Source of the DNA: Pseudaeromonas sharmana
Lineage (GTDB): Bacteria; Pseudomonadota; Gammaproteobacteria; Enterobacterales; Aeromonadaceae
Assembly (NCBI RefSeq): GCF_042649925.1
Contig: NZ_JBHSAF010000007.1
Coordinates: forward strand, 62,001 to 126,000
Direction of reading: 5' to 3'
Length of the DNA: 64,000 bases
Part shown: piece after piece, positions 43,988 through 51,739 of the stretch
Layout of the letters: each line of letters starts with the position of its first letter
Position numbering within the stretch: the stretch's first letter is position 1
The notes under the pieces: generated by a model
What the model was told of the DNA's origin: nothing
The model's database searches: none
What the model saw: only the letters and a program-made list of their open reading frames with translations
Position numbers and translations under genes: made by a program

Positions 43988-44596
43988 TCAATAACCTGTT
44001 TCCGGCATGACAGGCACGAGCTTATCGTCATCAACTTTCAGCCGAGCCCAAGCCTGACGGATACGCAGAAAGCGGCCGACATCACCACCCCGATCCGGAT
44101 GGTGACGCAATGCGAGTCGCTTCCAGCTACGCCGAATTTGCGCACTGGTCGCCGACTCGTCGACTTCCAGCAACCGGCACGCTTCAGCCCGCGTCAATTG
44201 ATAGCAGACAACCCGTTCAGCATAGTGATGCCAGAACGAGTTCAGTAACGTCTGAACTTCATCCAGATCAGCCTGCTCGCAATTCGTCCAATCCAGATAG
44301 TAACTCGCCAGCGGATCCGCAGGTGCCGGCAATGTGGGACTGTGGCAGGGACGCAATTGCAGGTCCAGTGGCACAACATCAAGCCAGTATCCTTGGGGCA
44401 ACAGCAGTCGCTGCAAGTGATAGAGCGCATTCATCAGGAGAAAGTTGGTTCGAAACAGCGCCAGTTCCTCTGGCACAGGCCACTGCGGCAGCAACTGCTG
44501 TGTTTTTAACTCCAGCATCAGTTCATGCAGCTTCCAGCGCTGACCTTGCCGTAGCAGAGTCAAGATCGGTTCCAGCAGCGGGTTGTCCTGCTCCAT
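43988..44596 (-). CDS. DnaJ-related protein with C-terminal J domain
   Basis: A 202-residue protein. The N-terminal region (about 1-140, DNPLLEPILTLLRQ and NFLLMNALYHLQ) matches the DNA-J related domain, and the J domain is at the C-terminus (about 145-200) with an intact HPD motif in LRHHPDRGGDVGRFLRIRQAW. It should stimulate an Hsp70 partner; client unknown. The start at 44596 has AGGAGGT just upstream. Divergent from engB. Confidence 0.87.
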   Translation of the reverse strand: MEQDNPLLEPILTLLRQGQRWKLHELMLELKTQQLLPQWPVPEELALFRTNFLLMNALYHLQRLLLPQGYWLDVVPLDLQLRPCHSPTLPAPADPLASYYLDWTNCEQADLDEVQTLLNSFWHHYAERVVCYQLTRAEACRLLEVDESATSAQIRRSWKRLALRHHPDRGGDVGRFLRIRQAWARLKVDDDKLVPVMPETGY

Positions 44597-44721
44597 TCCA
44601 CCTCCTGTGCCGCCGTAATGCACCATGACGACTTCAGTATGCTACTATATGCGCACCGTCATCTGGCCTCGACAGACACACGGCCAACCGTTTTATCTTC
44701 TAGCTCAATGGGAATTCTACC

Positions 44722-45369
44722 TTGGAAACGCCAACTCTGAACTTCCGCAAGGTTCACTTTGTCACCAGTGCCCCTGATATTCGTCATCTGCCAAGCGATG
44801 ATGGTGTCGAAGTGGCCTTTGCCGGTCGCTCCAATGCTGGCAAGTCTTCCGCGCTGAATGCCCTGACCCAGCAAAAGAACCTGGCCAGAACCAGTAAAAC
44901 CCCAGGTCGCACCCAGCTCATCAATCTGTTTGAGGTCGAGCCAGGCAAACGTCTCGTCGACTTACCAGGCTATGGGTATGCCCAGGTACCGGAGGAGATG
45001 AAGCGCAAATGGCAGGCCTCGCTTTCCGAGTATTTGCAGAAGCGCAGTTCGCTCAAAGGATTAGTCCTGCTGATGGACATCCGCCATCCCCTGAAAGATA
45101 CCGATCGTCAATTGCTGGGCTGGGCAAGCGGAAACGACTTGCCCGTTTTGGTCCTGCTGACCAAAGCGGACAAGTTCAATGCCGCACCGCGCAAGAACAT
45201 TGTTCAGCAAGTTCGCCGCGACGTCCTCGAATTCGCTGGTGATATTCGGGTGGAGCCTTTCTCTTCACTAAAAGGCATTGGCATTGATCGCCTGGCCAGC
45301 ATCCTCACCGACTGGTATTTGAACCCGTCACTTGATGACCTCTCAGCCTCCCTTGACGACACACTCTGA
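44722..45369 (+). CDS. engB: Ribosome biogenesis GTPase EngB (YsxC/YihA)
   Basis: Essential GTPase of 50S assembly. The 215-residue protein shows G1 GRSNAGKSS (about 35), G2 TPGRTQ, G3 DLPGYGYA, G4 TKAD (about 150) and G5 SSLKG. The start is taken as the TTG at 44722 (product METPTLNFRKVHFVTSAPDIRH, aligned with E. coli YihA); no in-frame ATG is available upstream. Convergent with the spf/polA side, as in E. coli. Confidence 0.93.
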   Translation: METPTLNFRKVHFVTSAPDIRHLPSDDGVEVAFAGRSNAGKSSALNALTQQKNLARTSKTPGRTQLINLFEVEPGKRLVDLPGYGYAQVPEEMKRKWQASLSEYLQKRSSLKGLVLLMDIRHPLKDTDRQLLGWASGNDLPVLVLLTKADKFNAAPRKNIVQQVRRDVLEFAGDIRVEPFSSLKGIGIDRLASILTDWYLNPSLDDLSASLDDTL

Positions 45370-45380
45370 TCGTCGGCCAT

Positions 45381-45478
45381 AAAAAAACCGCCAGACGCTA
45401 TGCTGGCGGTCGTGAGACGAATAGCTCAAATGGGGAGAAGCAAATCCACGTTCAGCCTGGCAGCCAAACACGGATGCT
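45381..45478 (-). ncRNA. Candidate small RNA downstream of spf
   Basis: On the minus strand an extended -10 element TGC-TATAGT (45494-45486) is followed about 95 bases later by a strong intrinsic terminator: stem ACCGCCAG/CTGGCGGT (45410-45388) and seven T (45387-45381). The interval has no ORF of note. The predicted RNA starts with TCAGC, which can pair with GCTGA about 20 bases on, and has an unpaired pyrimidine-rich TTGCTTCTCCCC segment resembling an anti-Shine-Dalgarno seed. The upstream Spot 42 transcript already ends at its own terminator. I do not recognise it as a known sRNA family. Existence is inferred from signals only. Confidence 0.5.
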
Positions 45479-45540
45479 GATCTTCACTATAGCACTGCCC
45501 CAAAACTAAATGAAGCAAATGCTCTATCTCTGGCCACGCG

Positions 45541-45648
45541 CGCAATAAAAAAGCCCCGACGATCACTCATCGGGGCGGCTATCTAGCCTGACTATGTCAA
45601 ACAAAACAAAAGGTTTGCAAGATAGAACATCTTACCTCTGTACCCTAC
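45541..45648 (-). ncRNA. spf: Spot 42 small regulatory RNA
   Basis: The minus strand from 45648 reads GTAGGGTACAGAGGTAAGAT and goes on GTTCTATCTT, a match to the 5' end of enterobacterial Spot 42 over about 30 bases. It ends in the terminator stem GCCCCGA/TCGGGGC with six T, about 105 nt in all (E. coli 109). Position between polA and engB, on the polA strand, is exactly that of E. coli spf. Spot 42 is a CRP-cAMP-repressed, Hfq-dependent regulator of carbon metabolism (galK, gltA, nanC and others in E. coli); targets here are unknown. Confidence 0.95.
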
Positions 45649-45654
45649 GCCCTC

Positions 45655-45683
45655 ACTCTACCGCCAGGCCATGTACCAGGAAA
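45655..45683 (-). promoter_or_regulatory. Predicted spf promoter
   Basis: On the minus strand TAGAGT (45660-45655) sits at -12 to -7 relative to the Spot 42 5' end at 45648, with TTTCCT 17 bases upstream as a weak -35. No convincing CRP site was identified. Confidence 0.6.
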
Positions 45684-45759
45684 AGTGCTTTTTGACAGCG
45701 CCAGCCGGGCAAAATGCCAAGGCGTGATTGGTACCCTTTTCATTTTCCAATCGTTGCGC

Positions 45760-45787
45760 AAAAAAAAACCTCCGCAAAGCGGAGGTC
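45760..45787 (-). terminator. Rho-independent terminator of polA
   Basis: ACCTCCGC-AAA-GCGGAGGT stem followed on the minus strand by nine T, about 100 bases beyond the polA stop and before the spf promoter. Confidence 0.9.
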
Positions 45788-45884
45788 GACAAAGTGGTCC
45801 AATTTCAGCTATTAAGTTAGTCCACTGAATTGGAAAAAAGTTCACCAGGATCCGGATCTTTTTTGCGATCCTGCCGGCGGAACA

Positions 45885-48608
45885 TCAATGTGCCTGTTCC
45901 CAGTTATCGCCCACACCGATTCCCACCTCTAAAGGTACCGCCAGGCTGGCCGCCTCCACCATCTGCTGACGTAGCTCAGGCAGCAAGGCGTCGACGCACT
46001 CCTCCCGAACCTCGAACACCAGTTCATCGTGAACCTGCATCAACATACGGATCGCCCCCGGCGGCGTTGTCTCTATCCAGGCGCTGACTTTCAGCATGGC
46101 ACGCTTGATGATATCGGCCGCGGTACCCTGCATCGGCGCATTGATCGCAGCGCGCTCCGCCGCTTTGCGCACCGCCTGGTTGCGCGCCTTGATATCCGGT
46201 AGATAAAGTCGGCGGCCAAACAGGGTTTCGACATATCCTTGTTCTTCGGCCTGCTGCCGGGTTCGCTCCATGTAGGTCAACACCCCCGGGTAACGGGCAA
46301 AATAGCGATCCATATACAGCTGGGCCTCTGCGCGGCTCATCCCCAGTTGCTTGGCCAGACCGAATGCGCTCATGCCGTATATCAGACCAAAGTTGATCGC
46401 CTTGGCGTTACGACGCTGAGCGGTGGTCACCGCCGCCAGGGGCAGACCGAGGATCTCGGCGGCCGTGGCGCTATGAATATCCTGTCCGCTGGCAAACGCC
46501 TGCAGCAGCCCCTCATCTGCGGATAGATGTGCCATGATGCGCAGCTCAATCTGCGAATAATCCGCTGCGACCAGCTTGTAACCTGGCGCGGCAACGAATG
46601 CCTGGCGAATACGGCGTCCCTCCTCGCTGCGAATTGGGATGTTCTGCAAATTCGGGTCGCTCGATGACAGCCGCCCGGTGGCGGTGACCGCCTGGTGATA
46701 GCTGGTATGCAGCCGGCCGGTACCAGGATTGACCATCAACGGAAGTTTCTCGGTATACGTCGACTTCAACTTGGCCAGCGTTCTGTGCTCCATCAGCAAC
46801 TTTGGCAACGGATAGGTTTCGGCCAGTTCGGCCAACACCTCTTCCGCCGTTGATGGCGCGCCTTTCGGTGTCTTTTTCAGTACTGGCAGCCCCTGTTTTT
46901 CGAACAGAATTTCCCCCAGCTGTTTAGTGGACGACAAGTTAAACGCCTGCCCTGCCAACTGGTGCGCCTCCGTCTCCAGTTCAGACAGCCGCTGTTCGAT
47001 CTGAGTCGTTTGTTGCTGCAACAACGGAATGGAGATCAGGGCTCCGGCACGTTCCATGTCTGCCAATACCGGCACCAGGGGGGCCTCGATCTCCCGATAC
47101 ACAGTCGACAATGTCGGCTCGGCCTCCAGCCGCGGCCACAAGGTTTGGTGCAGACGCAAGGTAATATCCGCATCCTCGGCGGCGTAAAATGCCGCTTTGT
47201 CGAGCTCTATCTGGTTGAAGGTCAGCTGCTTGACACCCTTGCCGGCAATCTCCTCGAACGTCACTGTCTTGTAACCCAGATAGGTGGCGGCCAGGTCATC
47301 CATGTTGTGACGGGTGGCCGTCGAGTTCAGCACATAGGATTCGAGCATGGTGTCATACGCGATGCCACGCAGCGTGATACCGTAGTTGCGCAGCACGTTA
47401 CGATCAAATTTCAGATTCTGACCAATCTTCAGTATGTCGGCCGCCTCCAGCAGCGGCGCCAGACGCGACAAGACCCAGTCGGTAGACAACTGAGGCGGCG
47501 CGCCAAGGTAATCATGGGCCAATGGCAGATAGGCGGCTTCCCCGGGAGCAACCGCAAAGGAGATGCCCACCAGCCGTGCCTGCATGTAGTCCAGGCCATC
47601 GGTTTCGGTATCGAAGGCAAATGTCCCGGCCTGTTGCAGACGCTGGAGCCATGCATCAAACTGTGCTTCATCCAAAATCGTGTCGTAGTGCACCTCAATG
47701 TGCGTTACAGCCTGCGGCTCGGCGGGTGTATCACCCAGCTCTTCGATCAAGCCCTTGAACTCCATCTCGCGATACAGCGTCTGCAGTGCCGCCACATCCG
47801 GCGCCGGCCGACCTATGTCAGCCGGACCGACAGCCAGCTCAACATCCGTCTTGATGGTCGCCAACTGGCGCGACAAGCGCACAACCGCCTCCTGCTCACG
47901 GAACTTGTCGGCAAAATTCTTGCTGCCGCGAAAACCCAGCGCCGCGACCTCATCCAGGCGATTGGCAATGTCGTCGATGCCACCAATGCCCTGCAACAGC
48001 GCCACAGCCGTCTTCGGACCCACGCCAGCCATGCCGGGAATGTTATCGCTGCTGTCTCCCATCAATGCCAGATAGTCGATGATCAGCTCAGGCGGGACGC
48101 CAAAACGATCGATCACCCCTTGGCGGTCGGTCATCTCGCCTTTCATGGTGTCAATCAGGGTCACATGCGCAGACACCAACTGGGCCATGTCCTTGTCACC
48201 GGTACTGATCAGAATATCGATTTGCTGCTCTGTCGCCTGGCGCGCCAGGGTACCAATCACATCATCGGCTTCCACGCCCGTCACCATCAGCAGCGGTAGC
48301 CCCATGGCGCGGACAATGGCATGAATGGGTTCAACCTGTTCTCGCAGGTCATCCGGCATCGCCGCCCGATTGGCCTTGTACTCCGCATACAACTCATGGC
48401 GAAAACTCTTGCCTTTGGCATCGAAGACCACGGCAACAGGAGAGTCCGCATACTGTTTGAGCAAGCTACGCAGCATATTGGTCATCAGACGTACCGCACC
48501 GGTCGGACGTCCGGCTGCGGTGCGCAAGTCGGCTTGTTGGGAGGCAAAAAAAGCGCGGTAGAGGTAAGAGGAACCATCTACCAGAACGAGAGGAGCAGGG
48601 CTGGACAT
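45885..48608 (-). CDS. polA: DNA polymerase I
   Basis: Repair and Okazaki-fragment processing polymerase. The 907-residue protein (E. coli 928) keeps all three activities: 5' nuclease domain (about 1-290, LVDGSSYLYRAFFA and DSSDNIPGMAGVGPKTA), 3'-5' exonuclease (about 315-500, DTETDGLDYMQ with the Asp/Glu metal ligands) and polymerase (about 510-907, motif A ADYSQIELRIMAHLS, O-helix RRNAKAINFGLIYG, motif C QVHDELVFEV). Followed by its terminator and spf, as in E. coli. Confidence 0.97.
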   Translation of the reverse strand: MSSPAPLVLVDGSSYLYRAFFASQQADLRTAAGRPTGAVRLMTNMLRSLLKQYADSPVAVVFDAKGKSFRHELYAEYKANRAAMPDDLREQVEPIHAIVRAMGLPLLMVTGVEADDVIGTLARQATEQQIDILISTGDKDMAQLVSAHVTLIDTMKGEMTDRQGVIDRFGVPPELIIDYLALMGDSSDNIPGMAGVGPKTAVALLQGIGGIDDIANRLDEVAALGFRGSKNFADKFREQEAVVRLSRQLATIKTDVELAVGPADIGRPAPDVAALQTLYREMEFKGLIEELGDTPAEPQAVTHIEVHYDTILDEAQFDAWLQRLQQAGTFAFDTETDGLDYMQARLVGISFAVAPGEAAYLPLAHDYLGAPPQLSTDWVLSRLAPLLEAADILKIGQNLKFDRNVLRNYGITLRGIAYDTMLESYVLNSTATRHNMDDLAATYLGYKTVTFEEIAGKGVKQLTFNQIELDKAAFYAAEDADITLRLHQTLWPRLEAEPTLSTVYREIEAPLVPVLADMERAGALISIPLLQQQTTQIEQRLSELETEAHQLAGQAFNLSSTKQLGEILFEKQGLPVLKKTPKGAPSTAEEVLAELAETYPLPKLLMEHRTLAKLKSTYTEKLPLMVNPGTGRLHTSYHQAVTATGRLSSSDPNLQNIPIRSEEGRRIRQAFVAAPGYKLVAADYSQIELRIMAHLSADEGLLQAFASGQDIHSATAAEILGLPLAAVTTAQRRNAKAINFGLIYGMSAFGLAKQLGMSRAEAQLYMDRYFARYPGVLTYMERTRQQAEEQGYVETLFGRRLYLPDIKARNQAVRKAAERAAINAPMQGTAADIIKRAMLKVSAWIETTPPGAIRMLMQVHDELVFEVREECVDALLPELRQQMVEAASLAVPLEVGIGVGDNWEQAH

Positions 48609-48670
48609 GCAACTTACCTGTCAGATTTTGAAGTGAGGCTAGGATGCCATAGCCATCGGATGGCAGCTAT

Positions 48671-48710
48671 GTTGTCAAACTGTGGATATCGTTATCAAGC
48701 TGTGGATATC
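48671..48710. repeat. Tandem 20-bp repeat with DnaA-box-like cores upstream of polA
   Basis: Two head-to-tail copies, GTTGTCAAACTGTGGATATC and GTTATCAAGCTGTGGATATC, identical at 18 of 20 positions. Each contains TGTGGATAT, one mismatch from the DnaA box TGTGGATAA, and a TTGACA/TTGATA on the polA strand. They lie 62-102 bases upstream of the polA start, within the expected promoter region. Confidence 0.7.
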
Positions 48711-48804
48711 TCTGTTGAGAAAAAAGCACGATTCGCGGATCTGTGCTTTAACTCGATAAAGCTGAAGAATTTTTAGTATAAAAATCAAATAAATAACAAA
48801 CAAA

Positions 48805-48833
48805 GGATCAGGATCTAAACAAGATCCTGATCC
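48805..48833. repeat. Perfect 11-bp inverted repeat before a small ORF
   Basis: GGATCAGGATC / GATCCTGATCC with a 7-base TAAACAA loop. There is no T tract on either strand, so it is not an ordinary terminator. It abuts the ATG of the small ORF at 48834. Confidence 0.7.
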
Positions 48834-48968
48834 ATGTCAATGTGGAAAAAATTGGTGGCCGCAGAAAAAAACCGCGTCAGAAACCTGGCCGGATCGAGTA
48901 TCGAAATGGACAAGGCCGCTATTCTCCGCACTTTTCAGGGTAAAGAAGTGCGGGTGATCACAAAGTAA
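48834..48968 (+). CDS. Possible 44-residue protein of unknown function
   Basis: The frame begins MSMWKKLVAAEKNRVRNLAG and ends ILRTFQGKEVRVITK. It is basic, with no membrane segment and no family that I recognise. The end faintly recalls the beginning of BRO-N-type domains (phage antirepressor-like), which would make it a truncated remnant; that is speculative. There is no Shine-Dalgarno sequence because the perfect hairpin at 48805-48833 ends one base before the ATG. It lies in a 397-base gap between polA and yhhQ that otherwise holds the polA promoter. Confidence 0.35.
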   Translation: MSMWKKLVAAEKNRVRNLAGSSIEMDKAAILRTFQGKEVRVITK

Positions 48969-49005
48969 GCACGACTGAATTCGCAAGACTCATTTCAACG
49001 GAATC

Positions 49006-49671
49006 TCATCGCATCGTGCCTGTCGACAGCACAAATGACTGCGACCCCAGCAACTTGCGCATCAGATACCGCAACAGTACACCGTAGGCTGGAACAAAAA
49101 GTCCCAAACTAATCAGCAACTTCACACCATAATCGACACTGGCAATCTCAACCCAGTGTTCGGCCATAAATGCATCCGGGCTACGCCAGAACGCAATGCC
49201 AAAAAAGGCGATGGTATCGAGCAAATTCCCCAACAGTGTGGAAGCCGTCGGCGCCACCCACCAGGCCCGGAGTTGGCGCAGCCGGTTGAAGACAGACACA
49301 TCCAGAATCTGCCCCAGCAGGTAGGCCATAAAACTGGCACAGGCGATCCGCGCAACAAACAGATTGAACTGCCCGAGCTGTTCCCAACCCTGAAACGCGC
49401 CGTTGAAAAATAACGCGCCCAATAAATAGGAGATCAGCAGCGATGGCAGCATGACGCAAAAGATAATGCGTCTGGCCAATTCGGCCCCAAAGATCCGCAC
49501 CGTCAGATCGGTCGCCAGAAAGATAAATGGAAAGGTGAACGCACCCCAGGTGGTGTGCAATCCGAACAGCGTCATCGGCAACTGAACCAGATAATTGCTG
49601 GCAGCGATGATGACGACGTGAAACAACGACAGACGCCATAGCGCCTGACGGTACTGATGCGAAGTAACCAT
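49006..49671 (-). CDS. yhhQ: Queuosine precursor (preQ0/preQ1) transporter
   Basis: A 221-residue inner membrane protein of the COG1738/QPTR family with about six membrane segments. E. coli YhhQ takes up 7-cyano- and 7-aminomethyl-7-deazaguanine for tRNA queuosine modification. Family patterns seen are TTWGAFTFPFIFLATDLTVR (about 40-60) and the polar SVDYGVKLLISLG near the C-terminus (about 180). AAGGA lies six bases before the ATG and is part of a structured leader. No other queuosine genes are in the window. Confidence 0.9.
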   Translation of the reverse strand: MVTSHQYRQALWRLSLFHVVIIAASNYLVQLPMTLFGLHTTWGAFTFPFIFLATDLTVRIFGAELARRIIFCVMLPSLLISYLLGALFFNGAFQGWEQLGQFNLFVARIACASFMAYLLGQILDVSVFNRLRQLRAWWVAPTASTLLGNLLDTIAFFGIAFWRSPDAFMAEHWVEIASVDYGVKLLISLGLFVPAYGVLLRYLMRKLLGSQSFVLSTGTMR

Positions 49672-49677
49672 GATGTG

Positions 49678-49774
49678 TCCTTTTTAATGGGTCATTGAAT
49701 CACGGGGTGAGGGAACCCGTATCGCCTGCCGGATCGTTTCAGGATCCCGTCCTGCGGACAGGAGGATCCGGCAG
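49678..49774 (-). promoter_or_regulatory. Structured yhhQ mRNA leader, possible preQ1-type riboswitch
   Basis: Reading the minus strand from the promoter, a large hairpin (CTGCCGGATC/GATCCGGCAG, 10 perfect bp, 49774-49726) is followed by a short hairpin ACGGG-TTCCCTCAC-CCCGT (49720-49702; the 3' arm has one extra C) and then an A-rich tail TTAAAAAGGA containing the ribosome binding site. The loop CCU can pair with AGG of the tail, giving an H-type pseudoknot with the layout of preQ1-I riboswitches that would hide the binding site. The linker before the tail is longer than usual. The match is by architecture, not by a model search. Confidence 0.35.
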
Positions 49775-49785
49775 CGAGGGGGCGC

Positions 49786-49813
49786 ATTATACGCACTGAC
49801 GCCCCAGTCTCAA
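49786..49813 (-). promoter_or_regulatory. Sigma-70 promoter of yhhQ
   Basis: On the minus strand TTGAGA (49813-49808) and a perfect TATAAT (49791-49786) are 16 bases apart. The start near 49779 leaves a leader of about 108 bases before the yhhQ ATG. Confidence 0.75.
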
Positions 49814-49825
49814 GCATAATCTGGA

Positions 49826-50122
49826 CTAACCACGAATGATAAACACGTAGAGCATCAGGCTGCAGAACAGCACGGCGCCAATTAATACCGGATAGACGAT
49901 ATAACCGTCCGTCTGCCGCCGGGCACGCCGCACCGTCAGACGACACAGCAGCAGGTTATAGGCAATGCACAGCAGCGACACCAAAACCGCCAGACCTGCC
50001 GGCAAAAGAGAAATATGGGCGGCATAGAGATATAGCAGCCAATAATTCAGCAGAATCAAATACAGAAGCAACTTCTGCACTCCATCTGCGCGCACGGGGA
50101 CTGTCTTGCTATTCGGCGGCAT
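49826..50122 (-). CDS. Small membrane protein of unknown function
   Basis: A 98-residue protein with three hydrophobic segments (about 17-35, 38-60 and 75-95) and a basic loop RRARRQTDG between the second and third. I do not recognise the family. The stop is 13 bases upstream of the yhhQ -35 box, so yhhQ has its own promoter. Divergent from the lytic transglycosylase gene. Confidence 0.65.
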   Translation of the reverse strand: MPPNSKTVPVRADGVQKLLLYLILLNYWLLYLYAAHISLLPAGLAVLVSLLCIAYNLLLCRLTVRRARRQTDGYIVYPVLIGAVLFCSLMLYVFIIRG

Positions 50123-50259
50123 GCTTCTTGTGGGATGAGGGTGTTACAGAGTAATAGCGACAAAACCTGGAAAAAACTGTGCCGCCGCTTTGGCTTTTTA
50201 CCAAGCGGCCGTGATCGGCACGCTGGTACGTCACCAGAGCCTCTGGCACACTGCTGGCC

Positions 50260-51294
50260 ATGACCTGGCGCATACTGTTTTTCATCCTGTTGCTGGCATG
50301 TCCATTCCGTCATGCCGTAGCGGCTTACCCGCAACGCGACTGGCTGTCGATTTATCCCCCGCTGTTAACGGCCGATGCCAGAGCGCGCATCGATCGTGAG
50401 CGTCAGTTTCTGTTACGGCACAAGGGTTATCTGGAAGCTCGACTGCGCACCGCACAACCGCTGATGCGCCACATCGCCGCGGAAGTCGACGCCAGAGGCT
50501 TGCCCAGCATAGTCATTCTGCTGCCATTTATAGAGAGTGGTTACCGCCTGGACGTCGTCTCCTCCGCCGGAGCCGCCGGCCTCTGGCAGTTGATGCCAGC
50601 AACAGCCCAGCGATTCACGGTACCGATGCAGCCAGGGTTCGACGGCCGTTACTCCTTGCCTCTGGCAACCGACGCGGCGCTGAGTTACCTCAGCTGGCTG
50701 AACCAGCAATTCAACGGCGACTGGTTGCTGACGCTGGCGGCCTACAATGCCGGCGAAGGCAGGATCCAGCGCGCCCAACAGGAGCAGGCGCAAATGAGCT
50801 ATTGGCGACTGCTGCTGGCCGATGAAACACTGCGCTATGTCCCGCGGCTGCTGGCGTTGGCGGAGTTGATTCAGTATCCGGAACAACATGGCCTGAGTCT
50901 GCCGGACTGGCAATCCGGGGCAAACCTGATGCTGCGTCGCCTGACGGGGCCCTTGTCACTGGCGCAACTGGCCGCCGAGGAAGGATGGGATGAACGCCAG
51001 TTGGCAGCATTGAATCCGGCATTCCGCCAGCCCGCGCTGTCTGCTGGCAGCAGCCAGCTGTTACTGCTGCCCAGCCAACACACGCAGCCACGCCGCGATA
51101 CACCGGCTACCACGCTAAAACCCGGTCTGGATCTGAGCGCTATCGCACCGCTGCTCCCGCTTGACGGGTTGCAGGATCCGCTGCTGCTGCAAGGCTCCCA
51201 CGGCCTGGACATGCAGGGACGCCCCGCCCCCACGGCAACCATCAGCCAGGACCCGCTTGGCGTCAGCAAAGCAGGTCCGCGGGTCATTCCCTAG
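50260..51294 (+). CDS. Lytic murein transglycosylase (SLT family, MltD-like)
   Basis: A 344-residue exported protein: signal peptide (about 1-22, ending HAVAA), SLT domain (about 65-200) with catalytic Glu92 (LPFIESGYR), SSAGAAGLWQLMPATA and LAAYNAGEGRI motifs. A degenerate LysM-like repeat is seen at about 230-270 (SLAQLAAEEGWDERQLAALNP). The tail is Pro/Leu-rich. No lipobox, so unlike E. coli MltD it should be soluble in the periplasm. It ends tail to tail (4-base overlap) with the PilZ gene that closes the lateral flagellar cluster. Confidence 0.87.
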   Translation: MTWRILFFILLLACPFRHAVAAYPQRDWLSIYPPLLTADARARIDRERQFLLRHKGYLEARLRTAQPLMRHIAAEVDARGLPSIVILLPFIESGYRLDVVSSAGAAGLWQLMPATAQRFTVPMQPGFDGRYSLPLATDAALSYLSWLNQQFNGDWLLTLAAYNAGEGRIQRAQQEQAQMSYWRLLLADETLRYVPRLLALAELIQYPEQHGLSLPDWQSGANLMLRRLTGPLSLAQLAAEEGWDERQLAALNPAFRQPALSAGSSQLLLLPSQHTQPRRDTPATTLKPGLDLSAIAPLLPLDGLQDPLLLQGSHGLDMQGRPAPTATISQDPLGVSKAGPRVIP

Positions 51295-51731
51295 TCGGAG
51301 ACGGCAACGGGGTCGCCCAAGTCCCAACGGCGCATCACAGATTCGATTTGCTGAGGCTTGCACTGAAACCAGCGCACCCCATAGAAACAGAGCAACGGCT
51401 CGATCGGCCGCCGATGCAGTACATCGCCCGCCAGCAGGGTCACGTCATCAAATTGAATGAGGATGCGCTTTGGCACGATCAAGCGCACAGGGGCCAGGAA
51501 CCCCGCCCCTCCCAGGCTGATATCCTTGACGATAATTCGCCCCAACAGATGATCCCGAAAAAAACCGGGGGTCAGCAACTGCGCCGGCAAACCACTGCTT
51601 TGGCGGTCAAACGGGGTTTCACCATCGTGAAAATAGAGACGCGGGGTCTCACGACGCCCGGGCCCCAACTCCTCCACCCACTCCACCACTTGCGGTTTCA
51701 GGGAACGTCCGCTCACTTGATTCTCTCCCAA
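51291..51731 (-). CDS. PilZ-domain protein, likely c-di-GMP receptor
   Basis: A 146-residue cytoplasmic protein with a complete PilZ c-di-GMP signature: R27xxxR31 (RRETPRLYF) and D70xSxxG75 (VKDISLGGAGF), about 40 residues apart. No YcgR N-terminal domain is present. The gene starts 8 bases after the lafU stop on the same strand, so it should be made with the stator proteins. By analogy with YcgR-type brakes it may link c-di-GMP to lateral flagellar function; that is inference. Earlier described laf clusters, as far as I recall, do not include such a gene. Confidence 0.85.
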   Translation of the reverse strand: MGENQVSGRSLKPQVVEWVEELGPGRRETPRLYFHDGETPFDRQSSGLPAQLLTPGFFRDHLLGRIIVKDISLGGAGFLAPVRLIVPKRILIQFDDVTLLAGDVLHRRPIEPLLCFYGVRWFQCKPQQIESVMRRWDLGDPVAVSD

Positions 51732-51739
51732 CGGATACC

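Noticed and set aside
42655..44721. A CsrC-type RNA between yihI and engB, as in E. coli
   Set aside because: In E. coli csrC lies in this neighbourhood, but here the interval is filled by three protein genes and the gaps show no series of GGA-bearing stem-loops.
46962..48299. 445-codon open frame antisense to polA
   Set aside because: It lies wholly inside polA, which has every expected motif; the antisense product is of shadow composition (His/Arg/Gln-rich).
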